Assembly (NCBI RefSeq): GCF_029624125.1 | Contig: NZ_JARSBN010000008.1 | Location: 115,801 to 179,800 of the forward strand | Source: Winogradskyella marincola | GTDB taxonomy: Bacteria > Bacteroidota > Bacteroidia > Flavobacteriales > Flavobacteriaceae | Reading direction: 5' to 3' | Length of the DNA stretch: 64,000 nucleotides | Shown here: piece after piece, positions 1-9,737 of the stretch | How the letters are laid out: each line of letters opens with the position of its first letter | Position numbering within the stretch: position 1 is the first letter of the stretch | Position numbers and translations under genes: made by a program | Notes under the pieces: generated by a model | Seen by the model: the letters and a program-made list of their open reading frames with translations, nothing else | The model's database searches: none | Told to the model about the DNA's origin: nothing

Positions 1-1089
<1,089 letters not shown>

Positions 1090-1118
1090 TCTAGTCTTCG
1101 ATAAATTATTAATAAATT

Positions 1119-1152
1119 AAAAAAAGCCTGTCCGATTGGATAGGTTTTTTTT
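1119..1152 (+). terminator. Intrinsic terminator of eno
   Basis: An A-rich arm with GCCTGTCC (1119-1133) pairs with GGATAGG plus a T8 run (1138-1152), giving a hairpin with a 4-nt loop about 30 nt after the enolase stop. Confidence 0.85.
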
Positions 1153-1334
1153 CGCTTTTTAATCAGAAAATAAAGGGCTAAATAGCATTTAAAGAAAAAT
1201 ACAAATTATTCCTTTTTATCTATTGATTTCAATAATACCCAAATTGTTAAAACGATTGTAAATTGACTTCCGAAATCGTTTGATATTTCGTAAATTAGCA
1301 GTCCTTAAAAATTCACAAAAACAAGTAAAAAAAT

Positions 1335-2621
1335 ATGTCAGATAAAGCTACCTTAGAAATTAATGGTGAAAAGTATGAACTACCAATAAAAGTAGGAACA
1401 GAGAATGAAGTTGCCATTGATATAAAAACCTTAAGAAGTGCAACAGGAGGTGTTATTACAATTGATCCAGGTTATAAAAACACAGGAAGTTGTGAAAGTG
1501 CGATAACATTTTTGGATGGTGAAAAAGGAATACTAAGGTATAGAGGTTACTCTATTGAAGAACTTGCCGAAAAAGCAGATTTCCTAGAAGTTGCTTACTT
1601 ATTAATTTTTGGTGAATTACCAACACAGGCACAATTAGATAAGTTTGAAAGTGACATAAAAGAGAAGTCAGTTGTAGATGATGACGTAAAGAAGATTTTA
1701 GATGCGTTTCCTAAGTCTGCACATCCAATGGGTGTGTTATCTTCATTAACTAGTGCGTTAACAGCATTTTACCCATCTTCTGTAGATGTTAACTCAGAAG
1801 AGGCAATGTACAATGCAATAGTTAGAATATTAGCTAAATTTCCAATTCTTGTTGCATGGACAATGCGCAAAAAGCATGGTTTACCATTAGATTATGGAGA
1901 CAAAAACTTAGGCTATGTAGAAAATGTTCTTAAAATGATGTTTAAGAGTCCAAATAGTGAGTATGAGCAAAATCCTATCTTAGTAAATGCATTAGATAAG
2001 TTGTTAATTCTTCACGCAGACCATGAGCAAAACTGTTCTGCTTCAACAGTAAGAATTGCAGGCTCTTCTCATGCAGGTTTATTTGTTTCTCTAGCATCTG
2101 GTATATCTGCTCTTTGGGGACCATTACATGGTGGTGCTAACCAAGCAGTTTTAGAAATGTTAGAAGCTATTAAAGAAGATGGTGGAGATACTAAAAAATA
2201 CATGGCAAAAGCTAAAGACAAGGACGATCCTTTCCGTCTAATGGGCTTTGGTCACCGTGTATACAAGAACTTTGATCCTAGAGCAAGAATCATTAAAAAA
2301 GCAGCTGATGAAGTATTAGGAGATTTAGGTGTTGAAGATCCTATTTTAGATATAGCAAAAGGATTAGAAAAAGAAGCTTTAGAAGATTCTTACTTTGTAG
2401 ATAGAAAATTATATCCAAACGTAGATTTCTATTCAGGAATTATATATAGAGCTATGGGTATTCCTGTAGAAATGTTTACTGTAATGTTTGCATTAGGTCG
2501 TTTACCAGGTTGGATAGCACAGTGGAGAGAAATGCGTATGCGCAAAGAACCAATTGGTCGTCCTAGACAGCTTTATATTGGAGAAACACACAGATCTTTT
2601 AAATCTATAGATGAAAGGTAA
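1335..2621 (+). CDS. gltA: Citrate synthase (type II)
   Basis: Condenses acetyl-CoA with oxaloacetate in the TCA cycle. 428 residues, the usual length for type II bacterial citrate synthase. The catalytic triad is visible: H265 in GPLHGGANQ, H307 in GFGHRVY and D364 in PNVDFYSG. The N-terminal beta domain (about 1-40, TLEINGEKYELPI) typical of the hexameric NADH-sensitive type is present. The gene is monocistronic: eno is cut off by a terminator, 245 nt of non-coding sequence precedes the ATG and a terminator follows. I could not find a convincing TTG/TAnnTTTG promoter; a weak TAAATTAG at 1291-1298 is the best candidate. Confidence 0.97.
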   Translation: MSDKATLEINGEKYELPIKVGTENEVAIDIKTLRSATGGVITIDPGYKNTGSCESAITFLDGEKGILRYRGYSIEELAEKADFLEVAYLLIFGELPTQAQLDKFESDIKEKSVVDDDVKKILDAFPKSAHPMGVLSSLTSALTAFYPSSVDVNSEEAMYNAIVRILAKFPILVAWTMRKKHGLPLDYGDKNLGYVENVLKMMFKSPNSEYEQNPILVNALDKLLILHADHEQNCSASTVRIAGSSHAGLFVSLASGISALWGPLHGGANQAVLEMLEAIKEDGGDTKKYMAKAKDKDDPFRLMGFGHRVYKNFDPRARIIKKAADEVLGDLGVEDPILDIAKGLEKEALEDSYFVDRKLYPNVDFYSGIIYRAMGIPVEMFTVMFALGRLPGWIAQWREMRMRKEPIGRPRQLYIGETHRSFKSIDER

Positions 2622-2643
2622 TTTAAAATAAATTTAAACTCAT

Positions 2644-2672
2644 AAAGCATCATTAATCAATGGTGCTTTTTT
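2644..2672 (+). terminator. Intrinsic terminator of gltA
   Basis: AAAGCATCATT pairs with AATGGTGCTTT (one G-U pair) around a 4-nt loop, followed by a T run. It ends only 13 nt before the ATG of the next gene. Confidence 0.8.
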
Positions 2673-2685
2673 GTGTATATATATT

Positions 2686-3597
2686 ATGAAATTAAACGTT
2701 AAAAATGAAACTTCTAGACTAAGAGCTGTTGTTCTTGGTACAGCAGAAAGTAATGGGCCTACACCTTCAATTGAAGAGGCTTATGATCCAAAATCATTAG
2801 AGCACATAAAAGCAGGTACATACCCTTCTGAAGAAGATATGGTTTCTGAAATGGAATCTGTAGCAGAAGTTTTTAATAAATATGACGTCAAAGTTTATAG
2901 ACCAAATATTATAAAAGACTGTAATCAGATTTTTTCTAGAGATATTGGTTTTGTGATAGATGATGTTTTTATTAAAGCTAATATTTTGCCAGATAGAGAA
3001 GAGGAGTTAGACGCAATTCAATATATAATAGATCAGATAGATGCAGATAAAGTAATGCGTCCTCCTGTTGAGGCACATATAGAAGGTGGAGATGTTATTG
3101 TGTGGAACGATCATATTTTTATCGGTACCTACAGAGGGTCAGATTACTCAGATTATATAGTAGCACGCACCAATAAAGCAGGTGTAGATTTTATTGCTGA
3201 AAAGTTTCCTAATAAAAAAGTAAAAAGCTTCAACCTTAGAAAATCTCAAACCAATGCTATGGATAATGCATTGCATTTAGACTGCTGTTTTCAGCCTATA
3301 GGTAAGGATAAGGCCATCTTACATAAAAATGGATTTTTAGAAGAAGAGGAATACTTATGGTTGGTAGATTTCTTTGGAAAGGATAATATTTTTGAAATCA
3401 CAAAAGAAGAAATGTATCACATGAATAGTAATGTTTTTTCAATTTCTGAAAACGTTATTATTTCAGAAAAGAATTTTACTAGATTAAATTCTTGGTTGAG
3501 AGAAAATGGTTTTACGGTTGAGGAAGTGCCTTATGCCGAAATTGCAAAACAAGAAGGATTACTTCGTTGCTCTACATTGCCTTTAATAAGAGATTAA
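2686..3597 (+). CDS. Pentein-family amidinotransferase / dimethylargininase-like hydrolase
   Basis: 303 residues, arginine-deiminase/amidinotransferase (pentein) superfamily, probably acting on an arginine-like guanidino substrate. Candidate catalytic residues occur in the family order: D86 (SRDIGFV), E133/D136 (IEGGD), H197 (LHLDCCF) and nucleophile C295 (LLRCSTLPL). The substrate (arginine, dimethylarginine or an amidino donor) cannot be decided from sequence. I chose the ATG at 2686; a TTG at 2671 would start inside the gltA terminator. It converges head-on with the acyl-CoA-binding protein gene, with no spacer. Confidence 0.8.
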   Translation: MKLNVKNETSRLRAVVLGTAESNGPTPSIEEAYDPKSLEHIKAGTYPSEEDMVSEMESVAEVFNKYDVKVYRPNIIKDCNQIFSRDIGFVIDDVFIKANILPDREEELDAIQYIIDQIDADKVMRPPVEAHIEGGDVIVWNDHIFIGTYRGSDYSDYIVARTNKAGVDFIAEKFPNKKVKSFNLRKSQTNAMDNALHLDCCFQPIGKDKAILHKNGFLEEEEYLWLVDFFGKDNIFEITKEEMYHMNSNVFSISENVIISEKNFTRLNSWLRENGFTVEEVPYAEIAKQEGLLRCSTLPLIRD

Positions 3598-3864
3598 TTA
3601 CTTTCTGTATAAAAAGTAGTTATTAACTAGGTTAATGTATTCAGTTTTAGCTTCATCAGGGCTAATGTCTTGTATTTGAAATAAGGCATTAGTCTTAAAA
3701 GCATTAATTATAGGCTTGCGACTACTTGGTCTTCCGTAATCATTTGTTGCTTTTTTATAGTAAGCGTAGAGTCGTAATAAGAAATCAGCAGGAAATGGGT
3801 CTGTATGCGCATTAATACGGTCTACAGCATCTTCAAACTCTTTATGTAGTTCTTCTGATGTCAT
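3598..3864 (-). CDS. Acyl-CoA-binding protein (ACBP)
   Basis: 88 residues, the size of a stand-alone ACBP. It binds long-chain acyl-CoA thioesters in the cytoplasm. Supporting features: the four-helix layout with FEDAVDRINAH, the FLLRLYAYYKKATNDYG helix carrying the conserved YxxYKxAT-like pattern, and the AFKTNALFQIQDISPDEAKTEYINLV segment that matches the ACBP signature (K-A-W-x(4)-G-x-S-x-E-A-x-x-x-Y). It is the last gene of the LUD-cdsA-psd unit, 4 nt after psd, so a role in supplying or buffering acyl chains for phospholipid synthesis is a reasonable inference. Confidence 0.88.
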   Translation of the reverse strand: MTSEELHKEFEDAVDRINAHTDPFPADFLLRLYAYYKKATNDYGRPSSRKPIINAFKTNALFQIQDISPDEAKTEYINLVNNYFLYRK

Positions 3865-3868
3865 TTAA

Positions 3869-4522
3869 TTATTTCATTTCTGCAATGATACTTTCGCCTC
3901 CTCTTACTTTCTGGTTAAGCTCAACCTTAATTTCAGCATCCAAAGGTAAAAATAAATCTACTCTAGAGCCAAATTTTATAAAACCAGAGTCTTCACCTTG
4001 TGTAGCCTTAGAGTTTACTGTAGCATAGTTTACAATACGTTTGGCTAGTGCACCAGCGATTTGGCGATATAGTACTTTGCCAAAACTTTCGTTCTCTACA
4101 ACTACAGTTGTACGCTCGTTTTCTTCGCTGGCTTTTGGGTGCCATGCAACCAAATATTTCCCAGGATGGTATTTGCTAAAACTTACATTTCCACTTATTG
4201 GGTACCTTGTAACATGGACATTAATAGGAGACATAAATACAGAGACTTGTATGCGTTTGTCTTTAAAAACTTCGTTTTCCATTACTTCTTCAATAACCAC
4301 AACTTTACCATCTACAGGAGATAGTGCTTGTTTTTCGTTAGCTTTAGTATGACGTTTCGGATTTCTAAAAAATTGAAGAATCAGAATAAAGAAAACGAGT
4401 ATGGCTATCAATAACCCTTTTCTGAGCCACTCATTAGTAACAAACTCGTCGATTAAAAAAAATGATCCTACAACTAGGACTAAAGTGATAAATATAATTT
4501 TGTGACCTTCTTTATGAAACAT
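3869..4522 (-). CDS. psd: Phosphatidylserine decarboxylase (short, PSD-A type)
   Basis: Decarboxylates phosphatidylserine to phosphatidylethanolamine at the inner membrane. 217 residues, the compact proenzyme form. Two hydrophobic N-terminal segments (about 8-25 and 34-52) anchor it. The autocatalytic cleavage site is FGS (residues 184-186), where S186 would become the pyruvoyl group; upstream are the conserved SPVDGKV, FMSPINVHVTRYP and SKYHPGKYLVAWHPK motifs. Its start overlaps the 3' end of cdsA by 11 nt, indicating translational coupling. Confidence 0.95.
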   Translation of the reverse strand: MFHKEGHKIIFITLVLVVGSFFLIDEFVTNEWLRKGLLIAILVFFILILQFFRNPKRHTKANEKQALSPVDGKVVVIEEVMENEVFKDKRIQVSVFMSPINVHVTRYPISGNVSFSKYHPGKYLVAWHPKASEENERTTVVVENESFGKVLYRQIAGALAKRIVNYATVNSKATQGEDSGFIKFGSRVDLFLPLDAEIKVELNQKVRGGESIIAEMK

Positions 4523-5333
4523 AACTTAGTATTCTTAAAAACAAATATATAAATGGTGATGCAAAGATAATACTATCTAGTCGGTCTAAAAGCCCTCCAT
4601 GTCCTGGCATTATAACACCACTATCTTTTACACCTGCTTGTCGCTTAAATTTAGATTCTATTAAATCGCCTAATGTACCTAGAACACTTACAATAATACT
4701 CATAATTAACCAACTGGTAAAACCTAAGGTTTCTGTGTACTTTGCAATAAAATAACTAGATATACAAGCAAAAAATAATCCACCAAGAAAACCTTCAACT
4801 GTTTTTTTGGGTGATATGCTCGGAAATAATTTTTGCTTTCCAAAGTTTTTTCCCACCAAATAGGCAGCACTATCATTAACCCAAATGAGTATAAAGCTTC
4901 CTAAAAGTAAAAGAGGTGTAAATACATTTTCGTAATTAGCTATAAGCAGCATAAAAATAAAACCACTTGTTAGATAAAATGTAGAAACAATAAAACTCTT
5001 TGAGCTAAAAATAGGAATACGCTTGGTTGTAAATAAATCTTTTATAAGAATTAAATTAACAAATATTGTAGTAACTAACACTATCTGTATGGCTTCATCA
5101 CTACCAGTTGTGTTTTTATTCCAAATGCTCAAGTACCAAAATCCACCAAAAAGCACTATGAAAATAATGTATTGTGCTATAGACTTTAGTTTAATAAGGT
5201 TACTAAATTCTGCAAGACTCAAAACACCAAATAAGACAAGTAAAGCCGTAAGCGTATTTTGCATATACAACGACCCAATGAGCAATAAAACATAGATAGC
5301 ACCAGATACGGCTCTTATGATAAATTCTTTCAT
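4512..5333 (-). CDS. cdsA: Phosphatidate cytidylyltransferase
   Basis: Makes CDP-diacylglycerol from phosphatidate and CTP, the branch-point step of phospholipid synthesis. 273 residues with about eight membrane segments. The family signature lies near the C-terminus: KFKRQAGVKDSG followed by PGHGGLLDRLDS, with the conserved K/R, the two aspartates and HGG. The preceding motif GDLIESKFKR is intact. Start and stop codons interlock with neighbours: a TAATG-type overlap with the LUD gene upstream and an 11-nt overlap with psd downstream. Confidence 0.96.
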   Translation of the reverse strand: MKEFIIRAVSGAIYVLLLIGSLYMQNTLTALLVLFGVLSLAEFSNLIKLKSIAQYIIFIVLFGGFWYLSIWNKNTTGSDEAIQIVLVTTIFVNLILIKDLFTTKRIPIFSSKSFIVSTFYLTSGFIFMLLIANYENVFTPLLLLGSFILIWVNDSAAYLVGKNFGKQKLFPSISPKKTVEGFLGGLFFACISSYFIAKYTETLGFTSWLIMSIIVSVLGTLGDLIESKFKRQAGVKDSGVIMPGHGGLLDRLDSIIFASPFIYLFLRILSYVS

Positions 5334-5941
5334 TACAAATCTTCTAAGAGAAGTAGGTATAGGTTTTTAGCACTGCTTCCGTAGGTAAGAAAATCTTTAT
5401 CATCAGCAGTTTTAAAATGTTTTATAGTGGTAATATTTGTTGGGATTTTAGACTTGCTTTTTGCCTTAATACCTTTTAACCCTTCACCTATATTTTCTGC
5501 AAACTGACTTGTTGTGGCGTAGATTATAAAATGTTCTGGTAGTTCTTTAAGCTTTTTTTCTGCTATTTGATTAGATGAAATTAATAAAGAACCATCATCA
5601 GAAATCAGATATTCGCAAGTTGATAAGAAGTATTTACTCTCAGAGATTTTTGTAGTACTATTAAGTTTAAAGTCTTTAAACAAATCTAGTAAGCGCTCAT
5701 CAATAACAAAGACTTTGTCATTGTGCCATTGATTTTCGCCCAAGATAGCATTGAAACTTTCTTTAACTTCTGCCATATTTTCGCAATACAAGAATTTGCC
5801 ACCATTTGCCTTGAAGTTTATGGTAAAACGTTCATCGGCAGGTAACTTAATTTCAGGCATATATTTGCCTCGCTCTTGATTTGGTATTTGTTCTTCGGAC
5901 TCATTTGATTTTTTTCCGAAGAGTTTACGAAATAAGCTCAT
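5333..5941 (-). CDS. LUD-domain protein (LutC/YkgG-like)
   Basis: 202 residues. The N-terminus (MSLFRKLFGKK) is basic and amphipathic, followed by a charged linker and then a region (about 40-200) resembling the LUD/LutC fold, ending in TYGSSAKNLYLLLLEDL, which is typical of the flavobacterial version. LutC-like proteins take part in lactate oxidation in other bacteria, but no lutA or lutB is present here, so the function in this position is unknown. It is the first gene of the cdsA-psd-ACBP unit and is separated from ftsH by a hairpin. Confidence 0.7.
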   Translation of the reverse strand: MSLFRKLFGKKSNESEEQIPNQERGKYMPEIKLPADERFTINFKANGGKFLYCENMAEVKESFNAILGENQWHNDKVFVIDERLLDLFKDFKLNSTTKISESKYFLSTCEYLISDDGSLLISSNQIAEKKLKELPEHFIIYATTSQFAENIGEGLKGIKAKSKSKIPTNITTIKHFKTADDKDFLTYGSSAKNLYLLLLEDL

Positions 5942-5986
5942 TCAACTGCTACTATTAATCCTAGGTTAGTGCATTTCTCAAATATA

Positions 5987-6025
5987 AAAAAACTTAAATT
6001 AACTAGAAGTCAATTTAAGTTTTTT
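5987..6025 (-). terminator. Perfect 14-bp inverted repeat between ftsH and the LUD gene
   Basis: AAAAAACTTAAATT (5987-6000) is the exact reverse complement of AATTTAAGTTTTTT (6012-6025), with an 11-nt loop. It can act as a terminator after ftsH on the minus strand. The stem is A/T-rich, so termination may be partial. Confidence 0.65.
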
Positions 6026-6043
6026 ATATGACAACTGTAAGGT

Positions 6044-7987
6044 TTATTCTTCTTCCTCTACAGCTGTTTCTTCTTTATCAAAAGCACGCTTTCCAAAGAT
6101 AATCTCAAGGTTGTCCTTGAAAATCACTTCTTTATCAAGTAGTACTTCTGCTAGTTCGGTAAGTTTGTCTTTGTTTTCTTCTAGAAGTTTTACCGCTCTT
6201 TCGTATTGTTTTTCAATTATATCTGAAATTTCTTTATCAATAAGTTCTGCGGTTTGCTCGCTATAAGGTTTTGTAAACCCATATTCTGACTGCCCAGAAG
6301 AATCATAATAGGTTAGGTTACCCACTTTTTCGCTTAGACCATAAATGGTAACCATTGCTCTTGCTTGCTTTGTTACTTTTTCTAAATCGCTAAGCGCACC
6401 TGTAGAAATTTTACCAAAAATAACTTGCTCAGCAGCTCTACCACCTAATGCAGCACACATTTCGTCTAGCATTTGCTCTGGTCTTACAATAAGACGTTCT
6501 TCAGGTAAATACCAAGCAGCACCTAGAGAACGACCTCTTGGTACAATGGTAACTTTTACCAATGGAGCAGCGTGTTCTAGCATCCAGCTTATTGTGGCAT
6601 GACCTGCTTCGTGGAACGCAACAGCGCGTTTTTCTTCTGGAGTTATAATTTTGTTTTTCTTTTCTAGACCACCTATAATTCTATCTACAGCGTCTAAGAA
6701 ATCTTGCTTATTAACTGCTTTTTTGCCTTTTCTGGCTGCAATTAAGGCTGCTTCGTTACATACATTAGCAATATCAGCTCCGGAGAAACCTGGTGTTTGT
6801 TTTGCTAAAAAGTCTACATCTAGAGTTTCTTCTTTTTTAAGTGGACGAAGGTGTACTTCAAAAATTTCTTTACGTTCTCTTACATCTGGAAGATCTACAT
6901 AAATCTGGCGATCAAAACGGCCAGCACGCATTAAAGCACTATCTAAAACATCTGCACGGTTGGTTGCAGCAAGTACAATAACATTTGTGTTAGTGCCAAA
7001 ACCATCCATTTCAGTTAATAACTGGTTTAATGTGTTTTCTCTTTCATCATTAGAACCAGAGAAGTTGTTTTTTCCTCTTGCTCTACCTATGGCATCAATT
7101 TCATCAATAAAAATAATTGAAGGAGACTTTTCTTTGGCTTGCTTAAATAAATCTCTTACACGAGAAGCACCTACACCTACAAACATTTCTACGAAGTCTG
7201 ATCCTGATAAGGAAAAGAAAGGTACTTTAGCTTCGCCAGCAACGGCTTTTGCTAGTAAGGTTTTACCTGTGCCTGGAGGTCCTACAAGTAATGCTCCTTT
7301 TGGGATTTTACCACCAAGAGATGTATATTTTTCTGGAAATTTTAAAAAGTCTACAATTTCTTGTACTTCTTCTTTAGCACCTTCTAAACCAGCTACATCT
7401 TTAAAAGAAGTTTTAGTGTCAGATTTTTCATCAAAAAGCTTGGCTTTAGATTTTCCTATGTTAAAAATCTGTCCACCAGCTCCGCCACCTCCACCAGATG
7501 ACATACGTCTCATTATAAAAATCCAAACAGCAACTATTAAAATAAAAGGTAAGATGGTTATTAATAAATCTCCCCAAACATTTTGCTCGGTCTCATATTC
7601 TACAACTGTACTAAGGTTGTTGTCATCTATACTTTTTCTAATATCTTTTTCAAAATTCTGAAGATCACCAAATTCAAATTTATAATTAGGAATTGGAGTT
7701 ACCGAAGGTAAAATAGTATTAGGCTTAGATTTTTTATGAACTTCTAATTTTTGAGCTTCTTTTGTTAGGTAAACTCTAGCTTCACGTTTGTTTACAATTT
7801 CTACTTTAGAAACCTCACCCTTATCCAGGTACTCAATAAATTGAGAAGGGTTTATTTGCATTCCTGTAGATCCGCCAAATCCACCTGAAAACAATTGAAT
7901 AGATATGAATATAGCTATGATAATTCCGTAAATCCAATAAGGATTTACTTTAGGTTTTTTATTTAAGTTTTTATTGTCTTTTGCCAT
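6044..7987 (-). CDS. ftsH: ATP-dependent zinc metalloprotease FtsH
   Basis: Membrane-bound AAA+ protease that degrades misassembled membrane proteins and short-lived regulators. 647 residues: TM1 about 16-34, a periplasmic domain about 40-135, TM2 about 138-160, a glycine-rich linker (SSGGGGGAGG), Walker A GPPGTGKT (236-243), Walker B IIFIDEID, SRH region ATNRADVLDSALMRAGRFDR, and the zinc site HEAGH (459-463) with the third ligand D in LSDLEKVT. The acidic tail KEETAVEEEE is common in Bacteroidota. It lies 54 nt downstream of rsfS. Confidence 0.98.
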   Translation of the reverse strand: MAKDNKNLNKKPKVNPYWIYGIIIAIFISIQLFSGGFGGSTGMQINPSQFIEYLDKGEVSKVEIVNKREARVYLTKEAQKLEVHKKSKPNTILPSVTPIPNYKFEFGDLQNFEKDIRKSIDDNNLSTVVEYETEQNVWGDLLITILPFILIVAVWIFIMRRMSSGGGGGAGGQIFNIGKSKAKLFDEKSDTKTSFKDVAGLEGAKEEVQEIVDFLKFPEKYTSLGGKIPKGALLVGPPGTGKTLLAKAVAGEAKVPFFSLSGSDFVEMFVGVGASRVRDLFKQAKEKSPSIIFIDEIDAIGRARGKNNFSGSNDERENTLNQLLTEMDGFGTNTNVIVLAATNRADVLDSALMRAGRFDRQIYVDLPDVRERKEIFEVHLRPLKKEETLDVDFLAKQTPGFSGADIANVCNEAALIAARKGKKAVNKQDFLDAVDRIIGGLEKKNKIITPEEKRAVAFHEAGHATISWMLEHAAPLVKVTIVPRGRSLGAAWYLPEERLIVRPEQMLDEMCAALGGRAAEQVIFGKISTGALSDLEKVTKQARAMVTIYGLSEKVGNLTYYDSSGQSEYGFTKPYSEQTAELIDKEISDIIEKQYERAVKLLEENKDKLTELAEVLLDKEVIFKDNLEIIFGKRAFDKEETAVEEEE

Positions 7988-7991
7988 TTTT

Positions 7992-8013
7992 TACGTCTTT
8001 CGACTTCGCTTAA
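7992..8013. repeat. Possible degenerate copy of a dispersed flavobacterial palindromic element
   Basis: The stretch CTTTCGACTTCGCTTAAG resembles a degraded version of the TTCGAGCGTAGCCGAGAA element seen at 29631-29653 (compare its reverse complement, TTCTCGGCTACGCTCGAA). It lies in the rsfS-ftsH spacer. Resemblance by eye only. Confidence 0.3.
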
Positions 8014-8041
8014 GTATACCTAAGCAGTAATCGTTTTGTGT

Positions 8042-8413
8042 TTAGTAACTTGTTTCTATTTGCGTCATTTTAGCGTCTCCCCAAAGACTCTCAATGTCGT
8101 AGTATTCTCTTATGTGTTTTTGAAAAACGTGTACCACTACATTAACATAGTCCATTAAAACCCATTCGGCATTGTCTGTACCTTCTACATGCCAAGGTTT
8201 GTCTTTAGTAGCTTTACTGACTATTTTTTGTATGGAGTTGACGATTGCGTTAACTTGTGTGTTAGAAGTACCTTCACAAACTATAAAATAATCGCAAACC
8301 GTATTTTCGATATCTCGTAAATCTAAAATTGTAATCTCTTTCCCTTTAACCTCTTCTATTCCAGCAATGATTGTTGTAATGAGTTGGTCTGCACTAGTTT
8401 TTTCTTTCGTCAT
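8042..8413 (-). CDS. rsfS: Ribosomal silencing factor RsfS
   Basis: 123 residues. Binds ribosomal protein uL14 and blocks subunit joining when nutrients are scarce. Family motifs: DLRDIENTVCDYFIVCEGTSNTQVNAI, PWHVEG, AEWVLMDYVNVVVHVF and the C-terminal REYYDIESLWGDA. It is the first gene of the minus-strand run leading into ftsH, an arrangement common in Bacteroidota, and is divergent from birA. Confidence 0.96.
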   Translation of the reverse strand: MTKEKTSADQLITTIIAGIEEVKGKEITILDLRDIENTVCDYFIVCEGTSNTQVNAIVNSIQKIVSKATKDKPWHVEGTDNAEWVLMDYVNVVVHVFQKHIREYYDIESLWGDAKMTQIETSY

Positions 8414-8433
8414 TAAATTGAATTAAATTTATG

Positions 8434-8441
8434 CAAAGTTA
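8434..8441 (-). promoter_or_regulatory. -7 promoter element for rsfS
   Basis: Reads TAACTTTG on the minus strand (consensus TAnnTTTG), 20 nt before the rsfS start codon. No TTG -33 element is visible at the usual distance. Confidence 0.5.
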
Positions 8442-8508
8442 TTATTTTTTTAGTTCTTGTAGACCCTAAATGTCATAAGAAAACCATAAAAATAGACCCT
8501 TTATTTGT

Positions 8509-9240
8509 ATGTACATAATCAAACTTAATGCCATTGACTCTACAAACAGTTACTTAAAGGCTATGGCATCTGTTAATTTACCAAAAGATTTTACGGTTGT
8601 AGTGGCTGATCATCAGACGCAAGGAAGAGGTCAAATGGGCACAACTTGGCAAACAGAAGATGGTAAAAACCTTACCGCTAGTGTGTTTAAGGCTTTTGGG
8701 TTTGTTGATGTAGAAAAACAATTTTATATAAGTATGGCTGTAGCTTTATCTATTTGTAAAGCACTGGATATTTTAAAAATCTCACAATTATCTATAAAAT
8801 GGCCTAACGACATTTTGTCAGCAAATAAGAAAATTTGCGGAACATTAATAGAGAATGTTATAAAACAAAACCAGCTTAAGGGCTCTATTATAGGTTTTGG
8901 ACTGAATGTAAATCAAAAATATTTTGACAATTTACCTAAAGCTTCATCAATGAGCTTGCTTACTGGTGTTGTATATAATAAAGATGAAGTTTTATCTCAA
9001 ATTCTAAAACAGCTACAATATTATTTTGCAATTTTAGAGTCTAAAGACTATGAGAAATTAAAAGTAGAATACGAATCCCTTTTATTCAGAAAAGATAAAC
9101 CTTCAACATTTAAAAATGAAGATGGTACTACCTTTTCTGGAATTATAAAGGGTATAACTGAAACTGGCAAACTTAACGTTTGGACCGAAGATGATGTAAT
9201 AAAAACTTTTGATTTAAAACAAGTGACCTTGCTTTATTAG
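8509..9240 (+). CDS. birA: Biotin--[acetyl-CoA-carboxylase] ligase
   Basis: Activates biotin as biotinyl-AMP and transfers it to the carboxyl-carrier protein. 243 residues, the short form without an N-terminal DNA-binding domain, so not a BirA-type repressor. Motifs: STNSYLK, ADHQTQGRGQMGTTW (the GRGRxGxxW adenylate loop), the catalytic IKWPNDI, KICGTLIE and the GFGLNVNQ strand. A C-terminal SH3-like domain follows (FSGIIKGITETGKLNV). It overlaps the converging SRPBCC gene by 4 nt. Confidence 0.94.
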   Translation: MYIIKLNAIDSTNSYLKAMASVNLPKDFTVVVADHQTQGRGQMGTTWQTEDGKNLTASVFKAFGFVDVEKQFYISMAVALSICKALDILKISQLSIKWPNDILSANKKICGTLIENVIKQNQLKGSIIGFGLNVNQKYFDNLPKASSMSLLTGVVYNKDEVLSQILKQLQYYFAILESKDYEKLKVEYESLLFRKDKPSTFKNEDGTTFSGIIKGITETGKLNVWTEDDVIKTFDLKQVTLLY

Positions 9241-9632
9241 ATCGCAGTTTTCATATTGGTTACAAGGGTTTCAATAAATTTGTTTATTGGTCCTTTTATC
9301 ATCATAGCCATCATGGCGTTAAACTCTCCGCTAAAAGTTAACTGTACGTCACTTTTATTAGCTTCTACTTCTGTAATATGGCCAATAAGAGAGAAATCTA
9401 ACTTTCCGCCAGCTGCACCTAAAACAATTTTGCTATGAGGTATTTCTTCTTTTTTCTTAAGGACTATTTCTGGCATTCCTTTTAAAGCAAAAAGAAATTT
9501 ATCGTTGTCTAGAACTTCAAACTTGCTAATGTTCTCTGGCATTAGAGTTTCAAAATTTTTAACGTCTGACAAGAAATTGAACGTTTCTTCAGCAGATTTA
9601 TCTAAAGTAACCTTTGGTGATTCTAAATTCAT
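9237..9632 (-). CDS. SRPBCC/START-like ligand-binding protein
   Basis: 131 residues, cytoplasmic, no signal peptide. It has the pattern of small SRPBCC proteins: an N-terminal strand-helix (SAEETFNFLSDVKNFETLMPENI), a central run of beta strands, and a long C-terminal helix (MMIKGPINKFIETLVTNM). No ligand can be predicted. The gene lies convergent to birA and downstream of pyrE on the same strand. Confidence 0.7.
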   Translation of the reverse strand: MNLESPKVTLDKSAEETFNFLSDVKNFETLMPENISKFEVLDNDKFLFALKGMPEIVLKKKEEIPHSKIVLGAAGGKLDFSLIGHITEVEANKSDVQLTFSGEFNAMMAMMIKGPINKFIETLVTNMKTAI

Positions 9633-9730
9633 TGTTTAGTAATGTTAAGTTGTTTATTTGTTTATGCGTTAAGTTGATGTCGTTTTATTTTAATGGGTTT
9701 AAACGAATCAACAACTAAACGACTCAACGA
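9633..9730. repeat. Degenerate 8-bp tandem repeats arranged as an inverted pair
   Basis: The 9633-9687 block reads as 8-nt units such as TTGTTTAG, TTGTTTAT, TTGTTTAT, GCGTTAAG and TCGTTTTA. The 9698-9730 block reads on the opposite strand as TCGTTGAG, TCGTTTAG, TTGTTGAT, TCGTTTAA. The two blocks are thus inverted copies of a loose TYGTTKAN unit. It fills the whole spacer between the SRPBCC gene and pyrE. Confidence 0.7.
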
Positions 9731-9737
9731 TAATATA

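Noticed and set aside
4041..4352. 103-codon open frame antisense to psd
   Set aside because: Overlaps the conserved psd catalytic region and shows no family resemblance.
6960..7661. 233-codon open frame antisense to ftsH
   Set aside because: Mirror frame of the highly conserved AAA domain; its protein sequence is low-complexity Ser/Pro/Leu with no domain, and ftsH is certain on the other strand.
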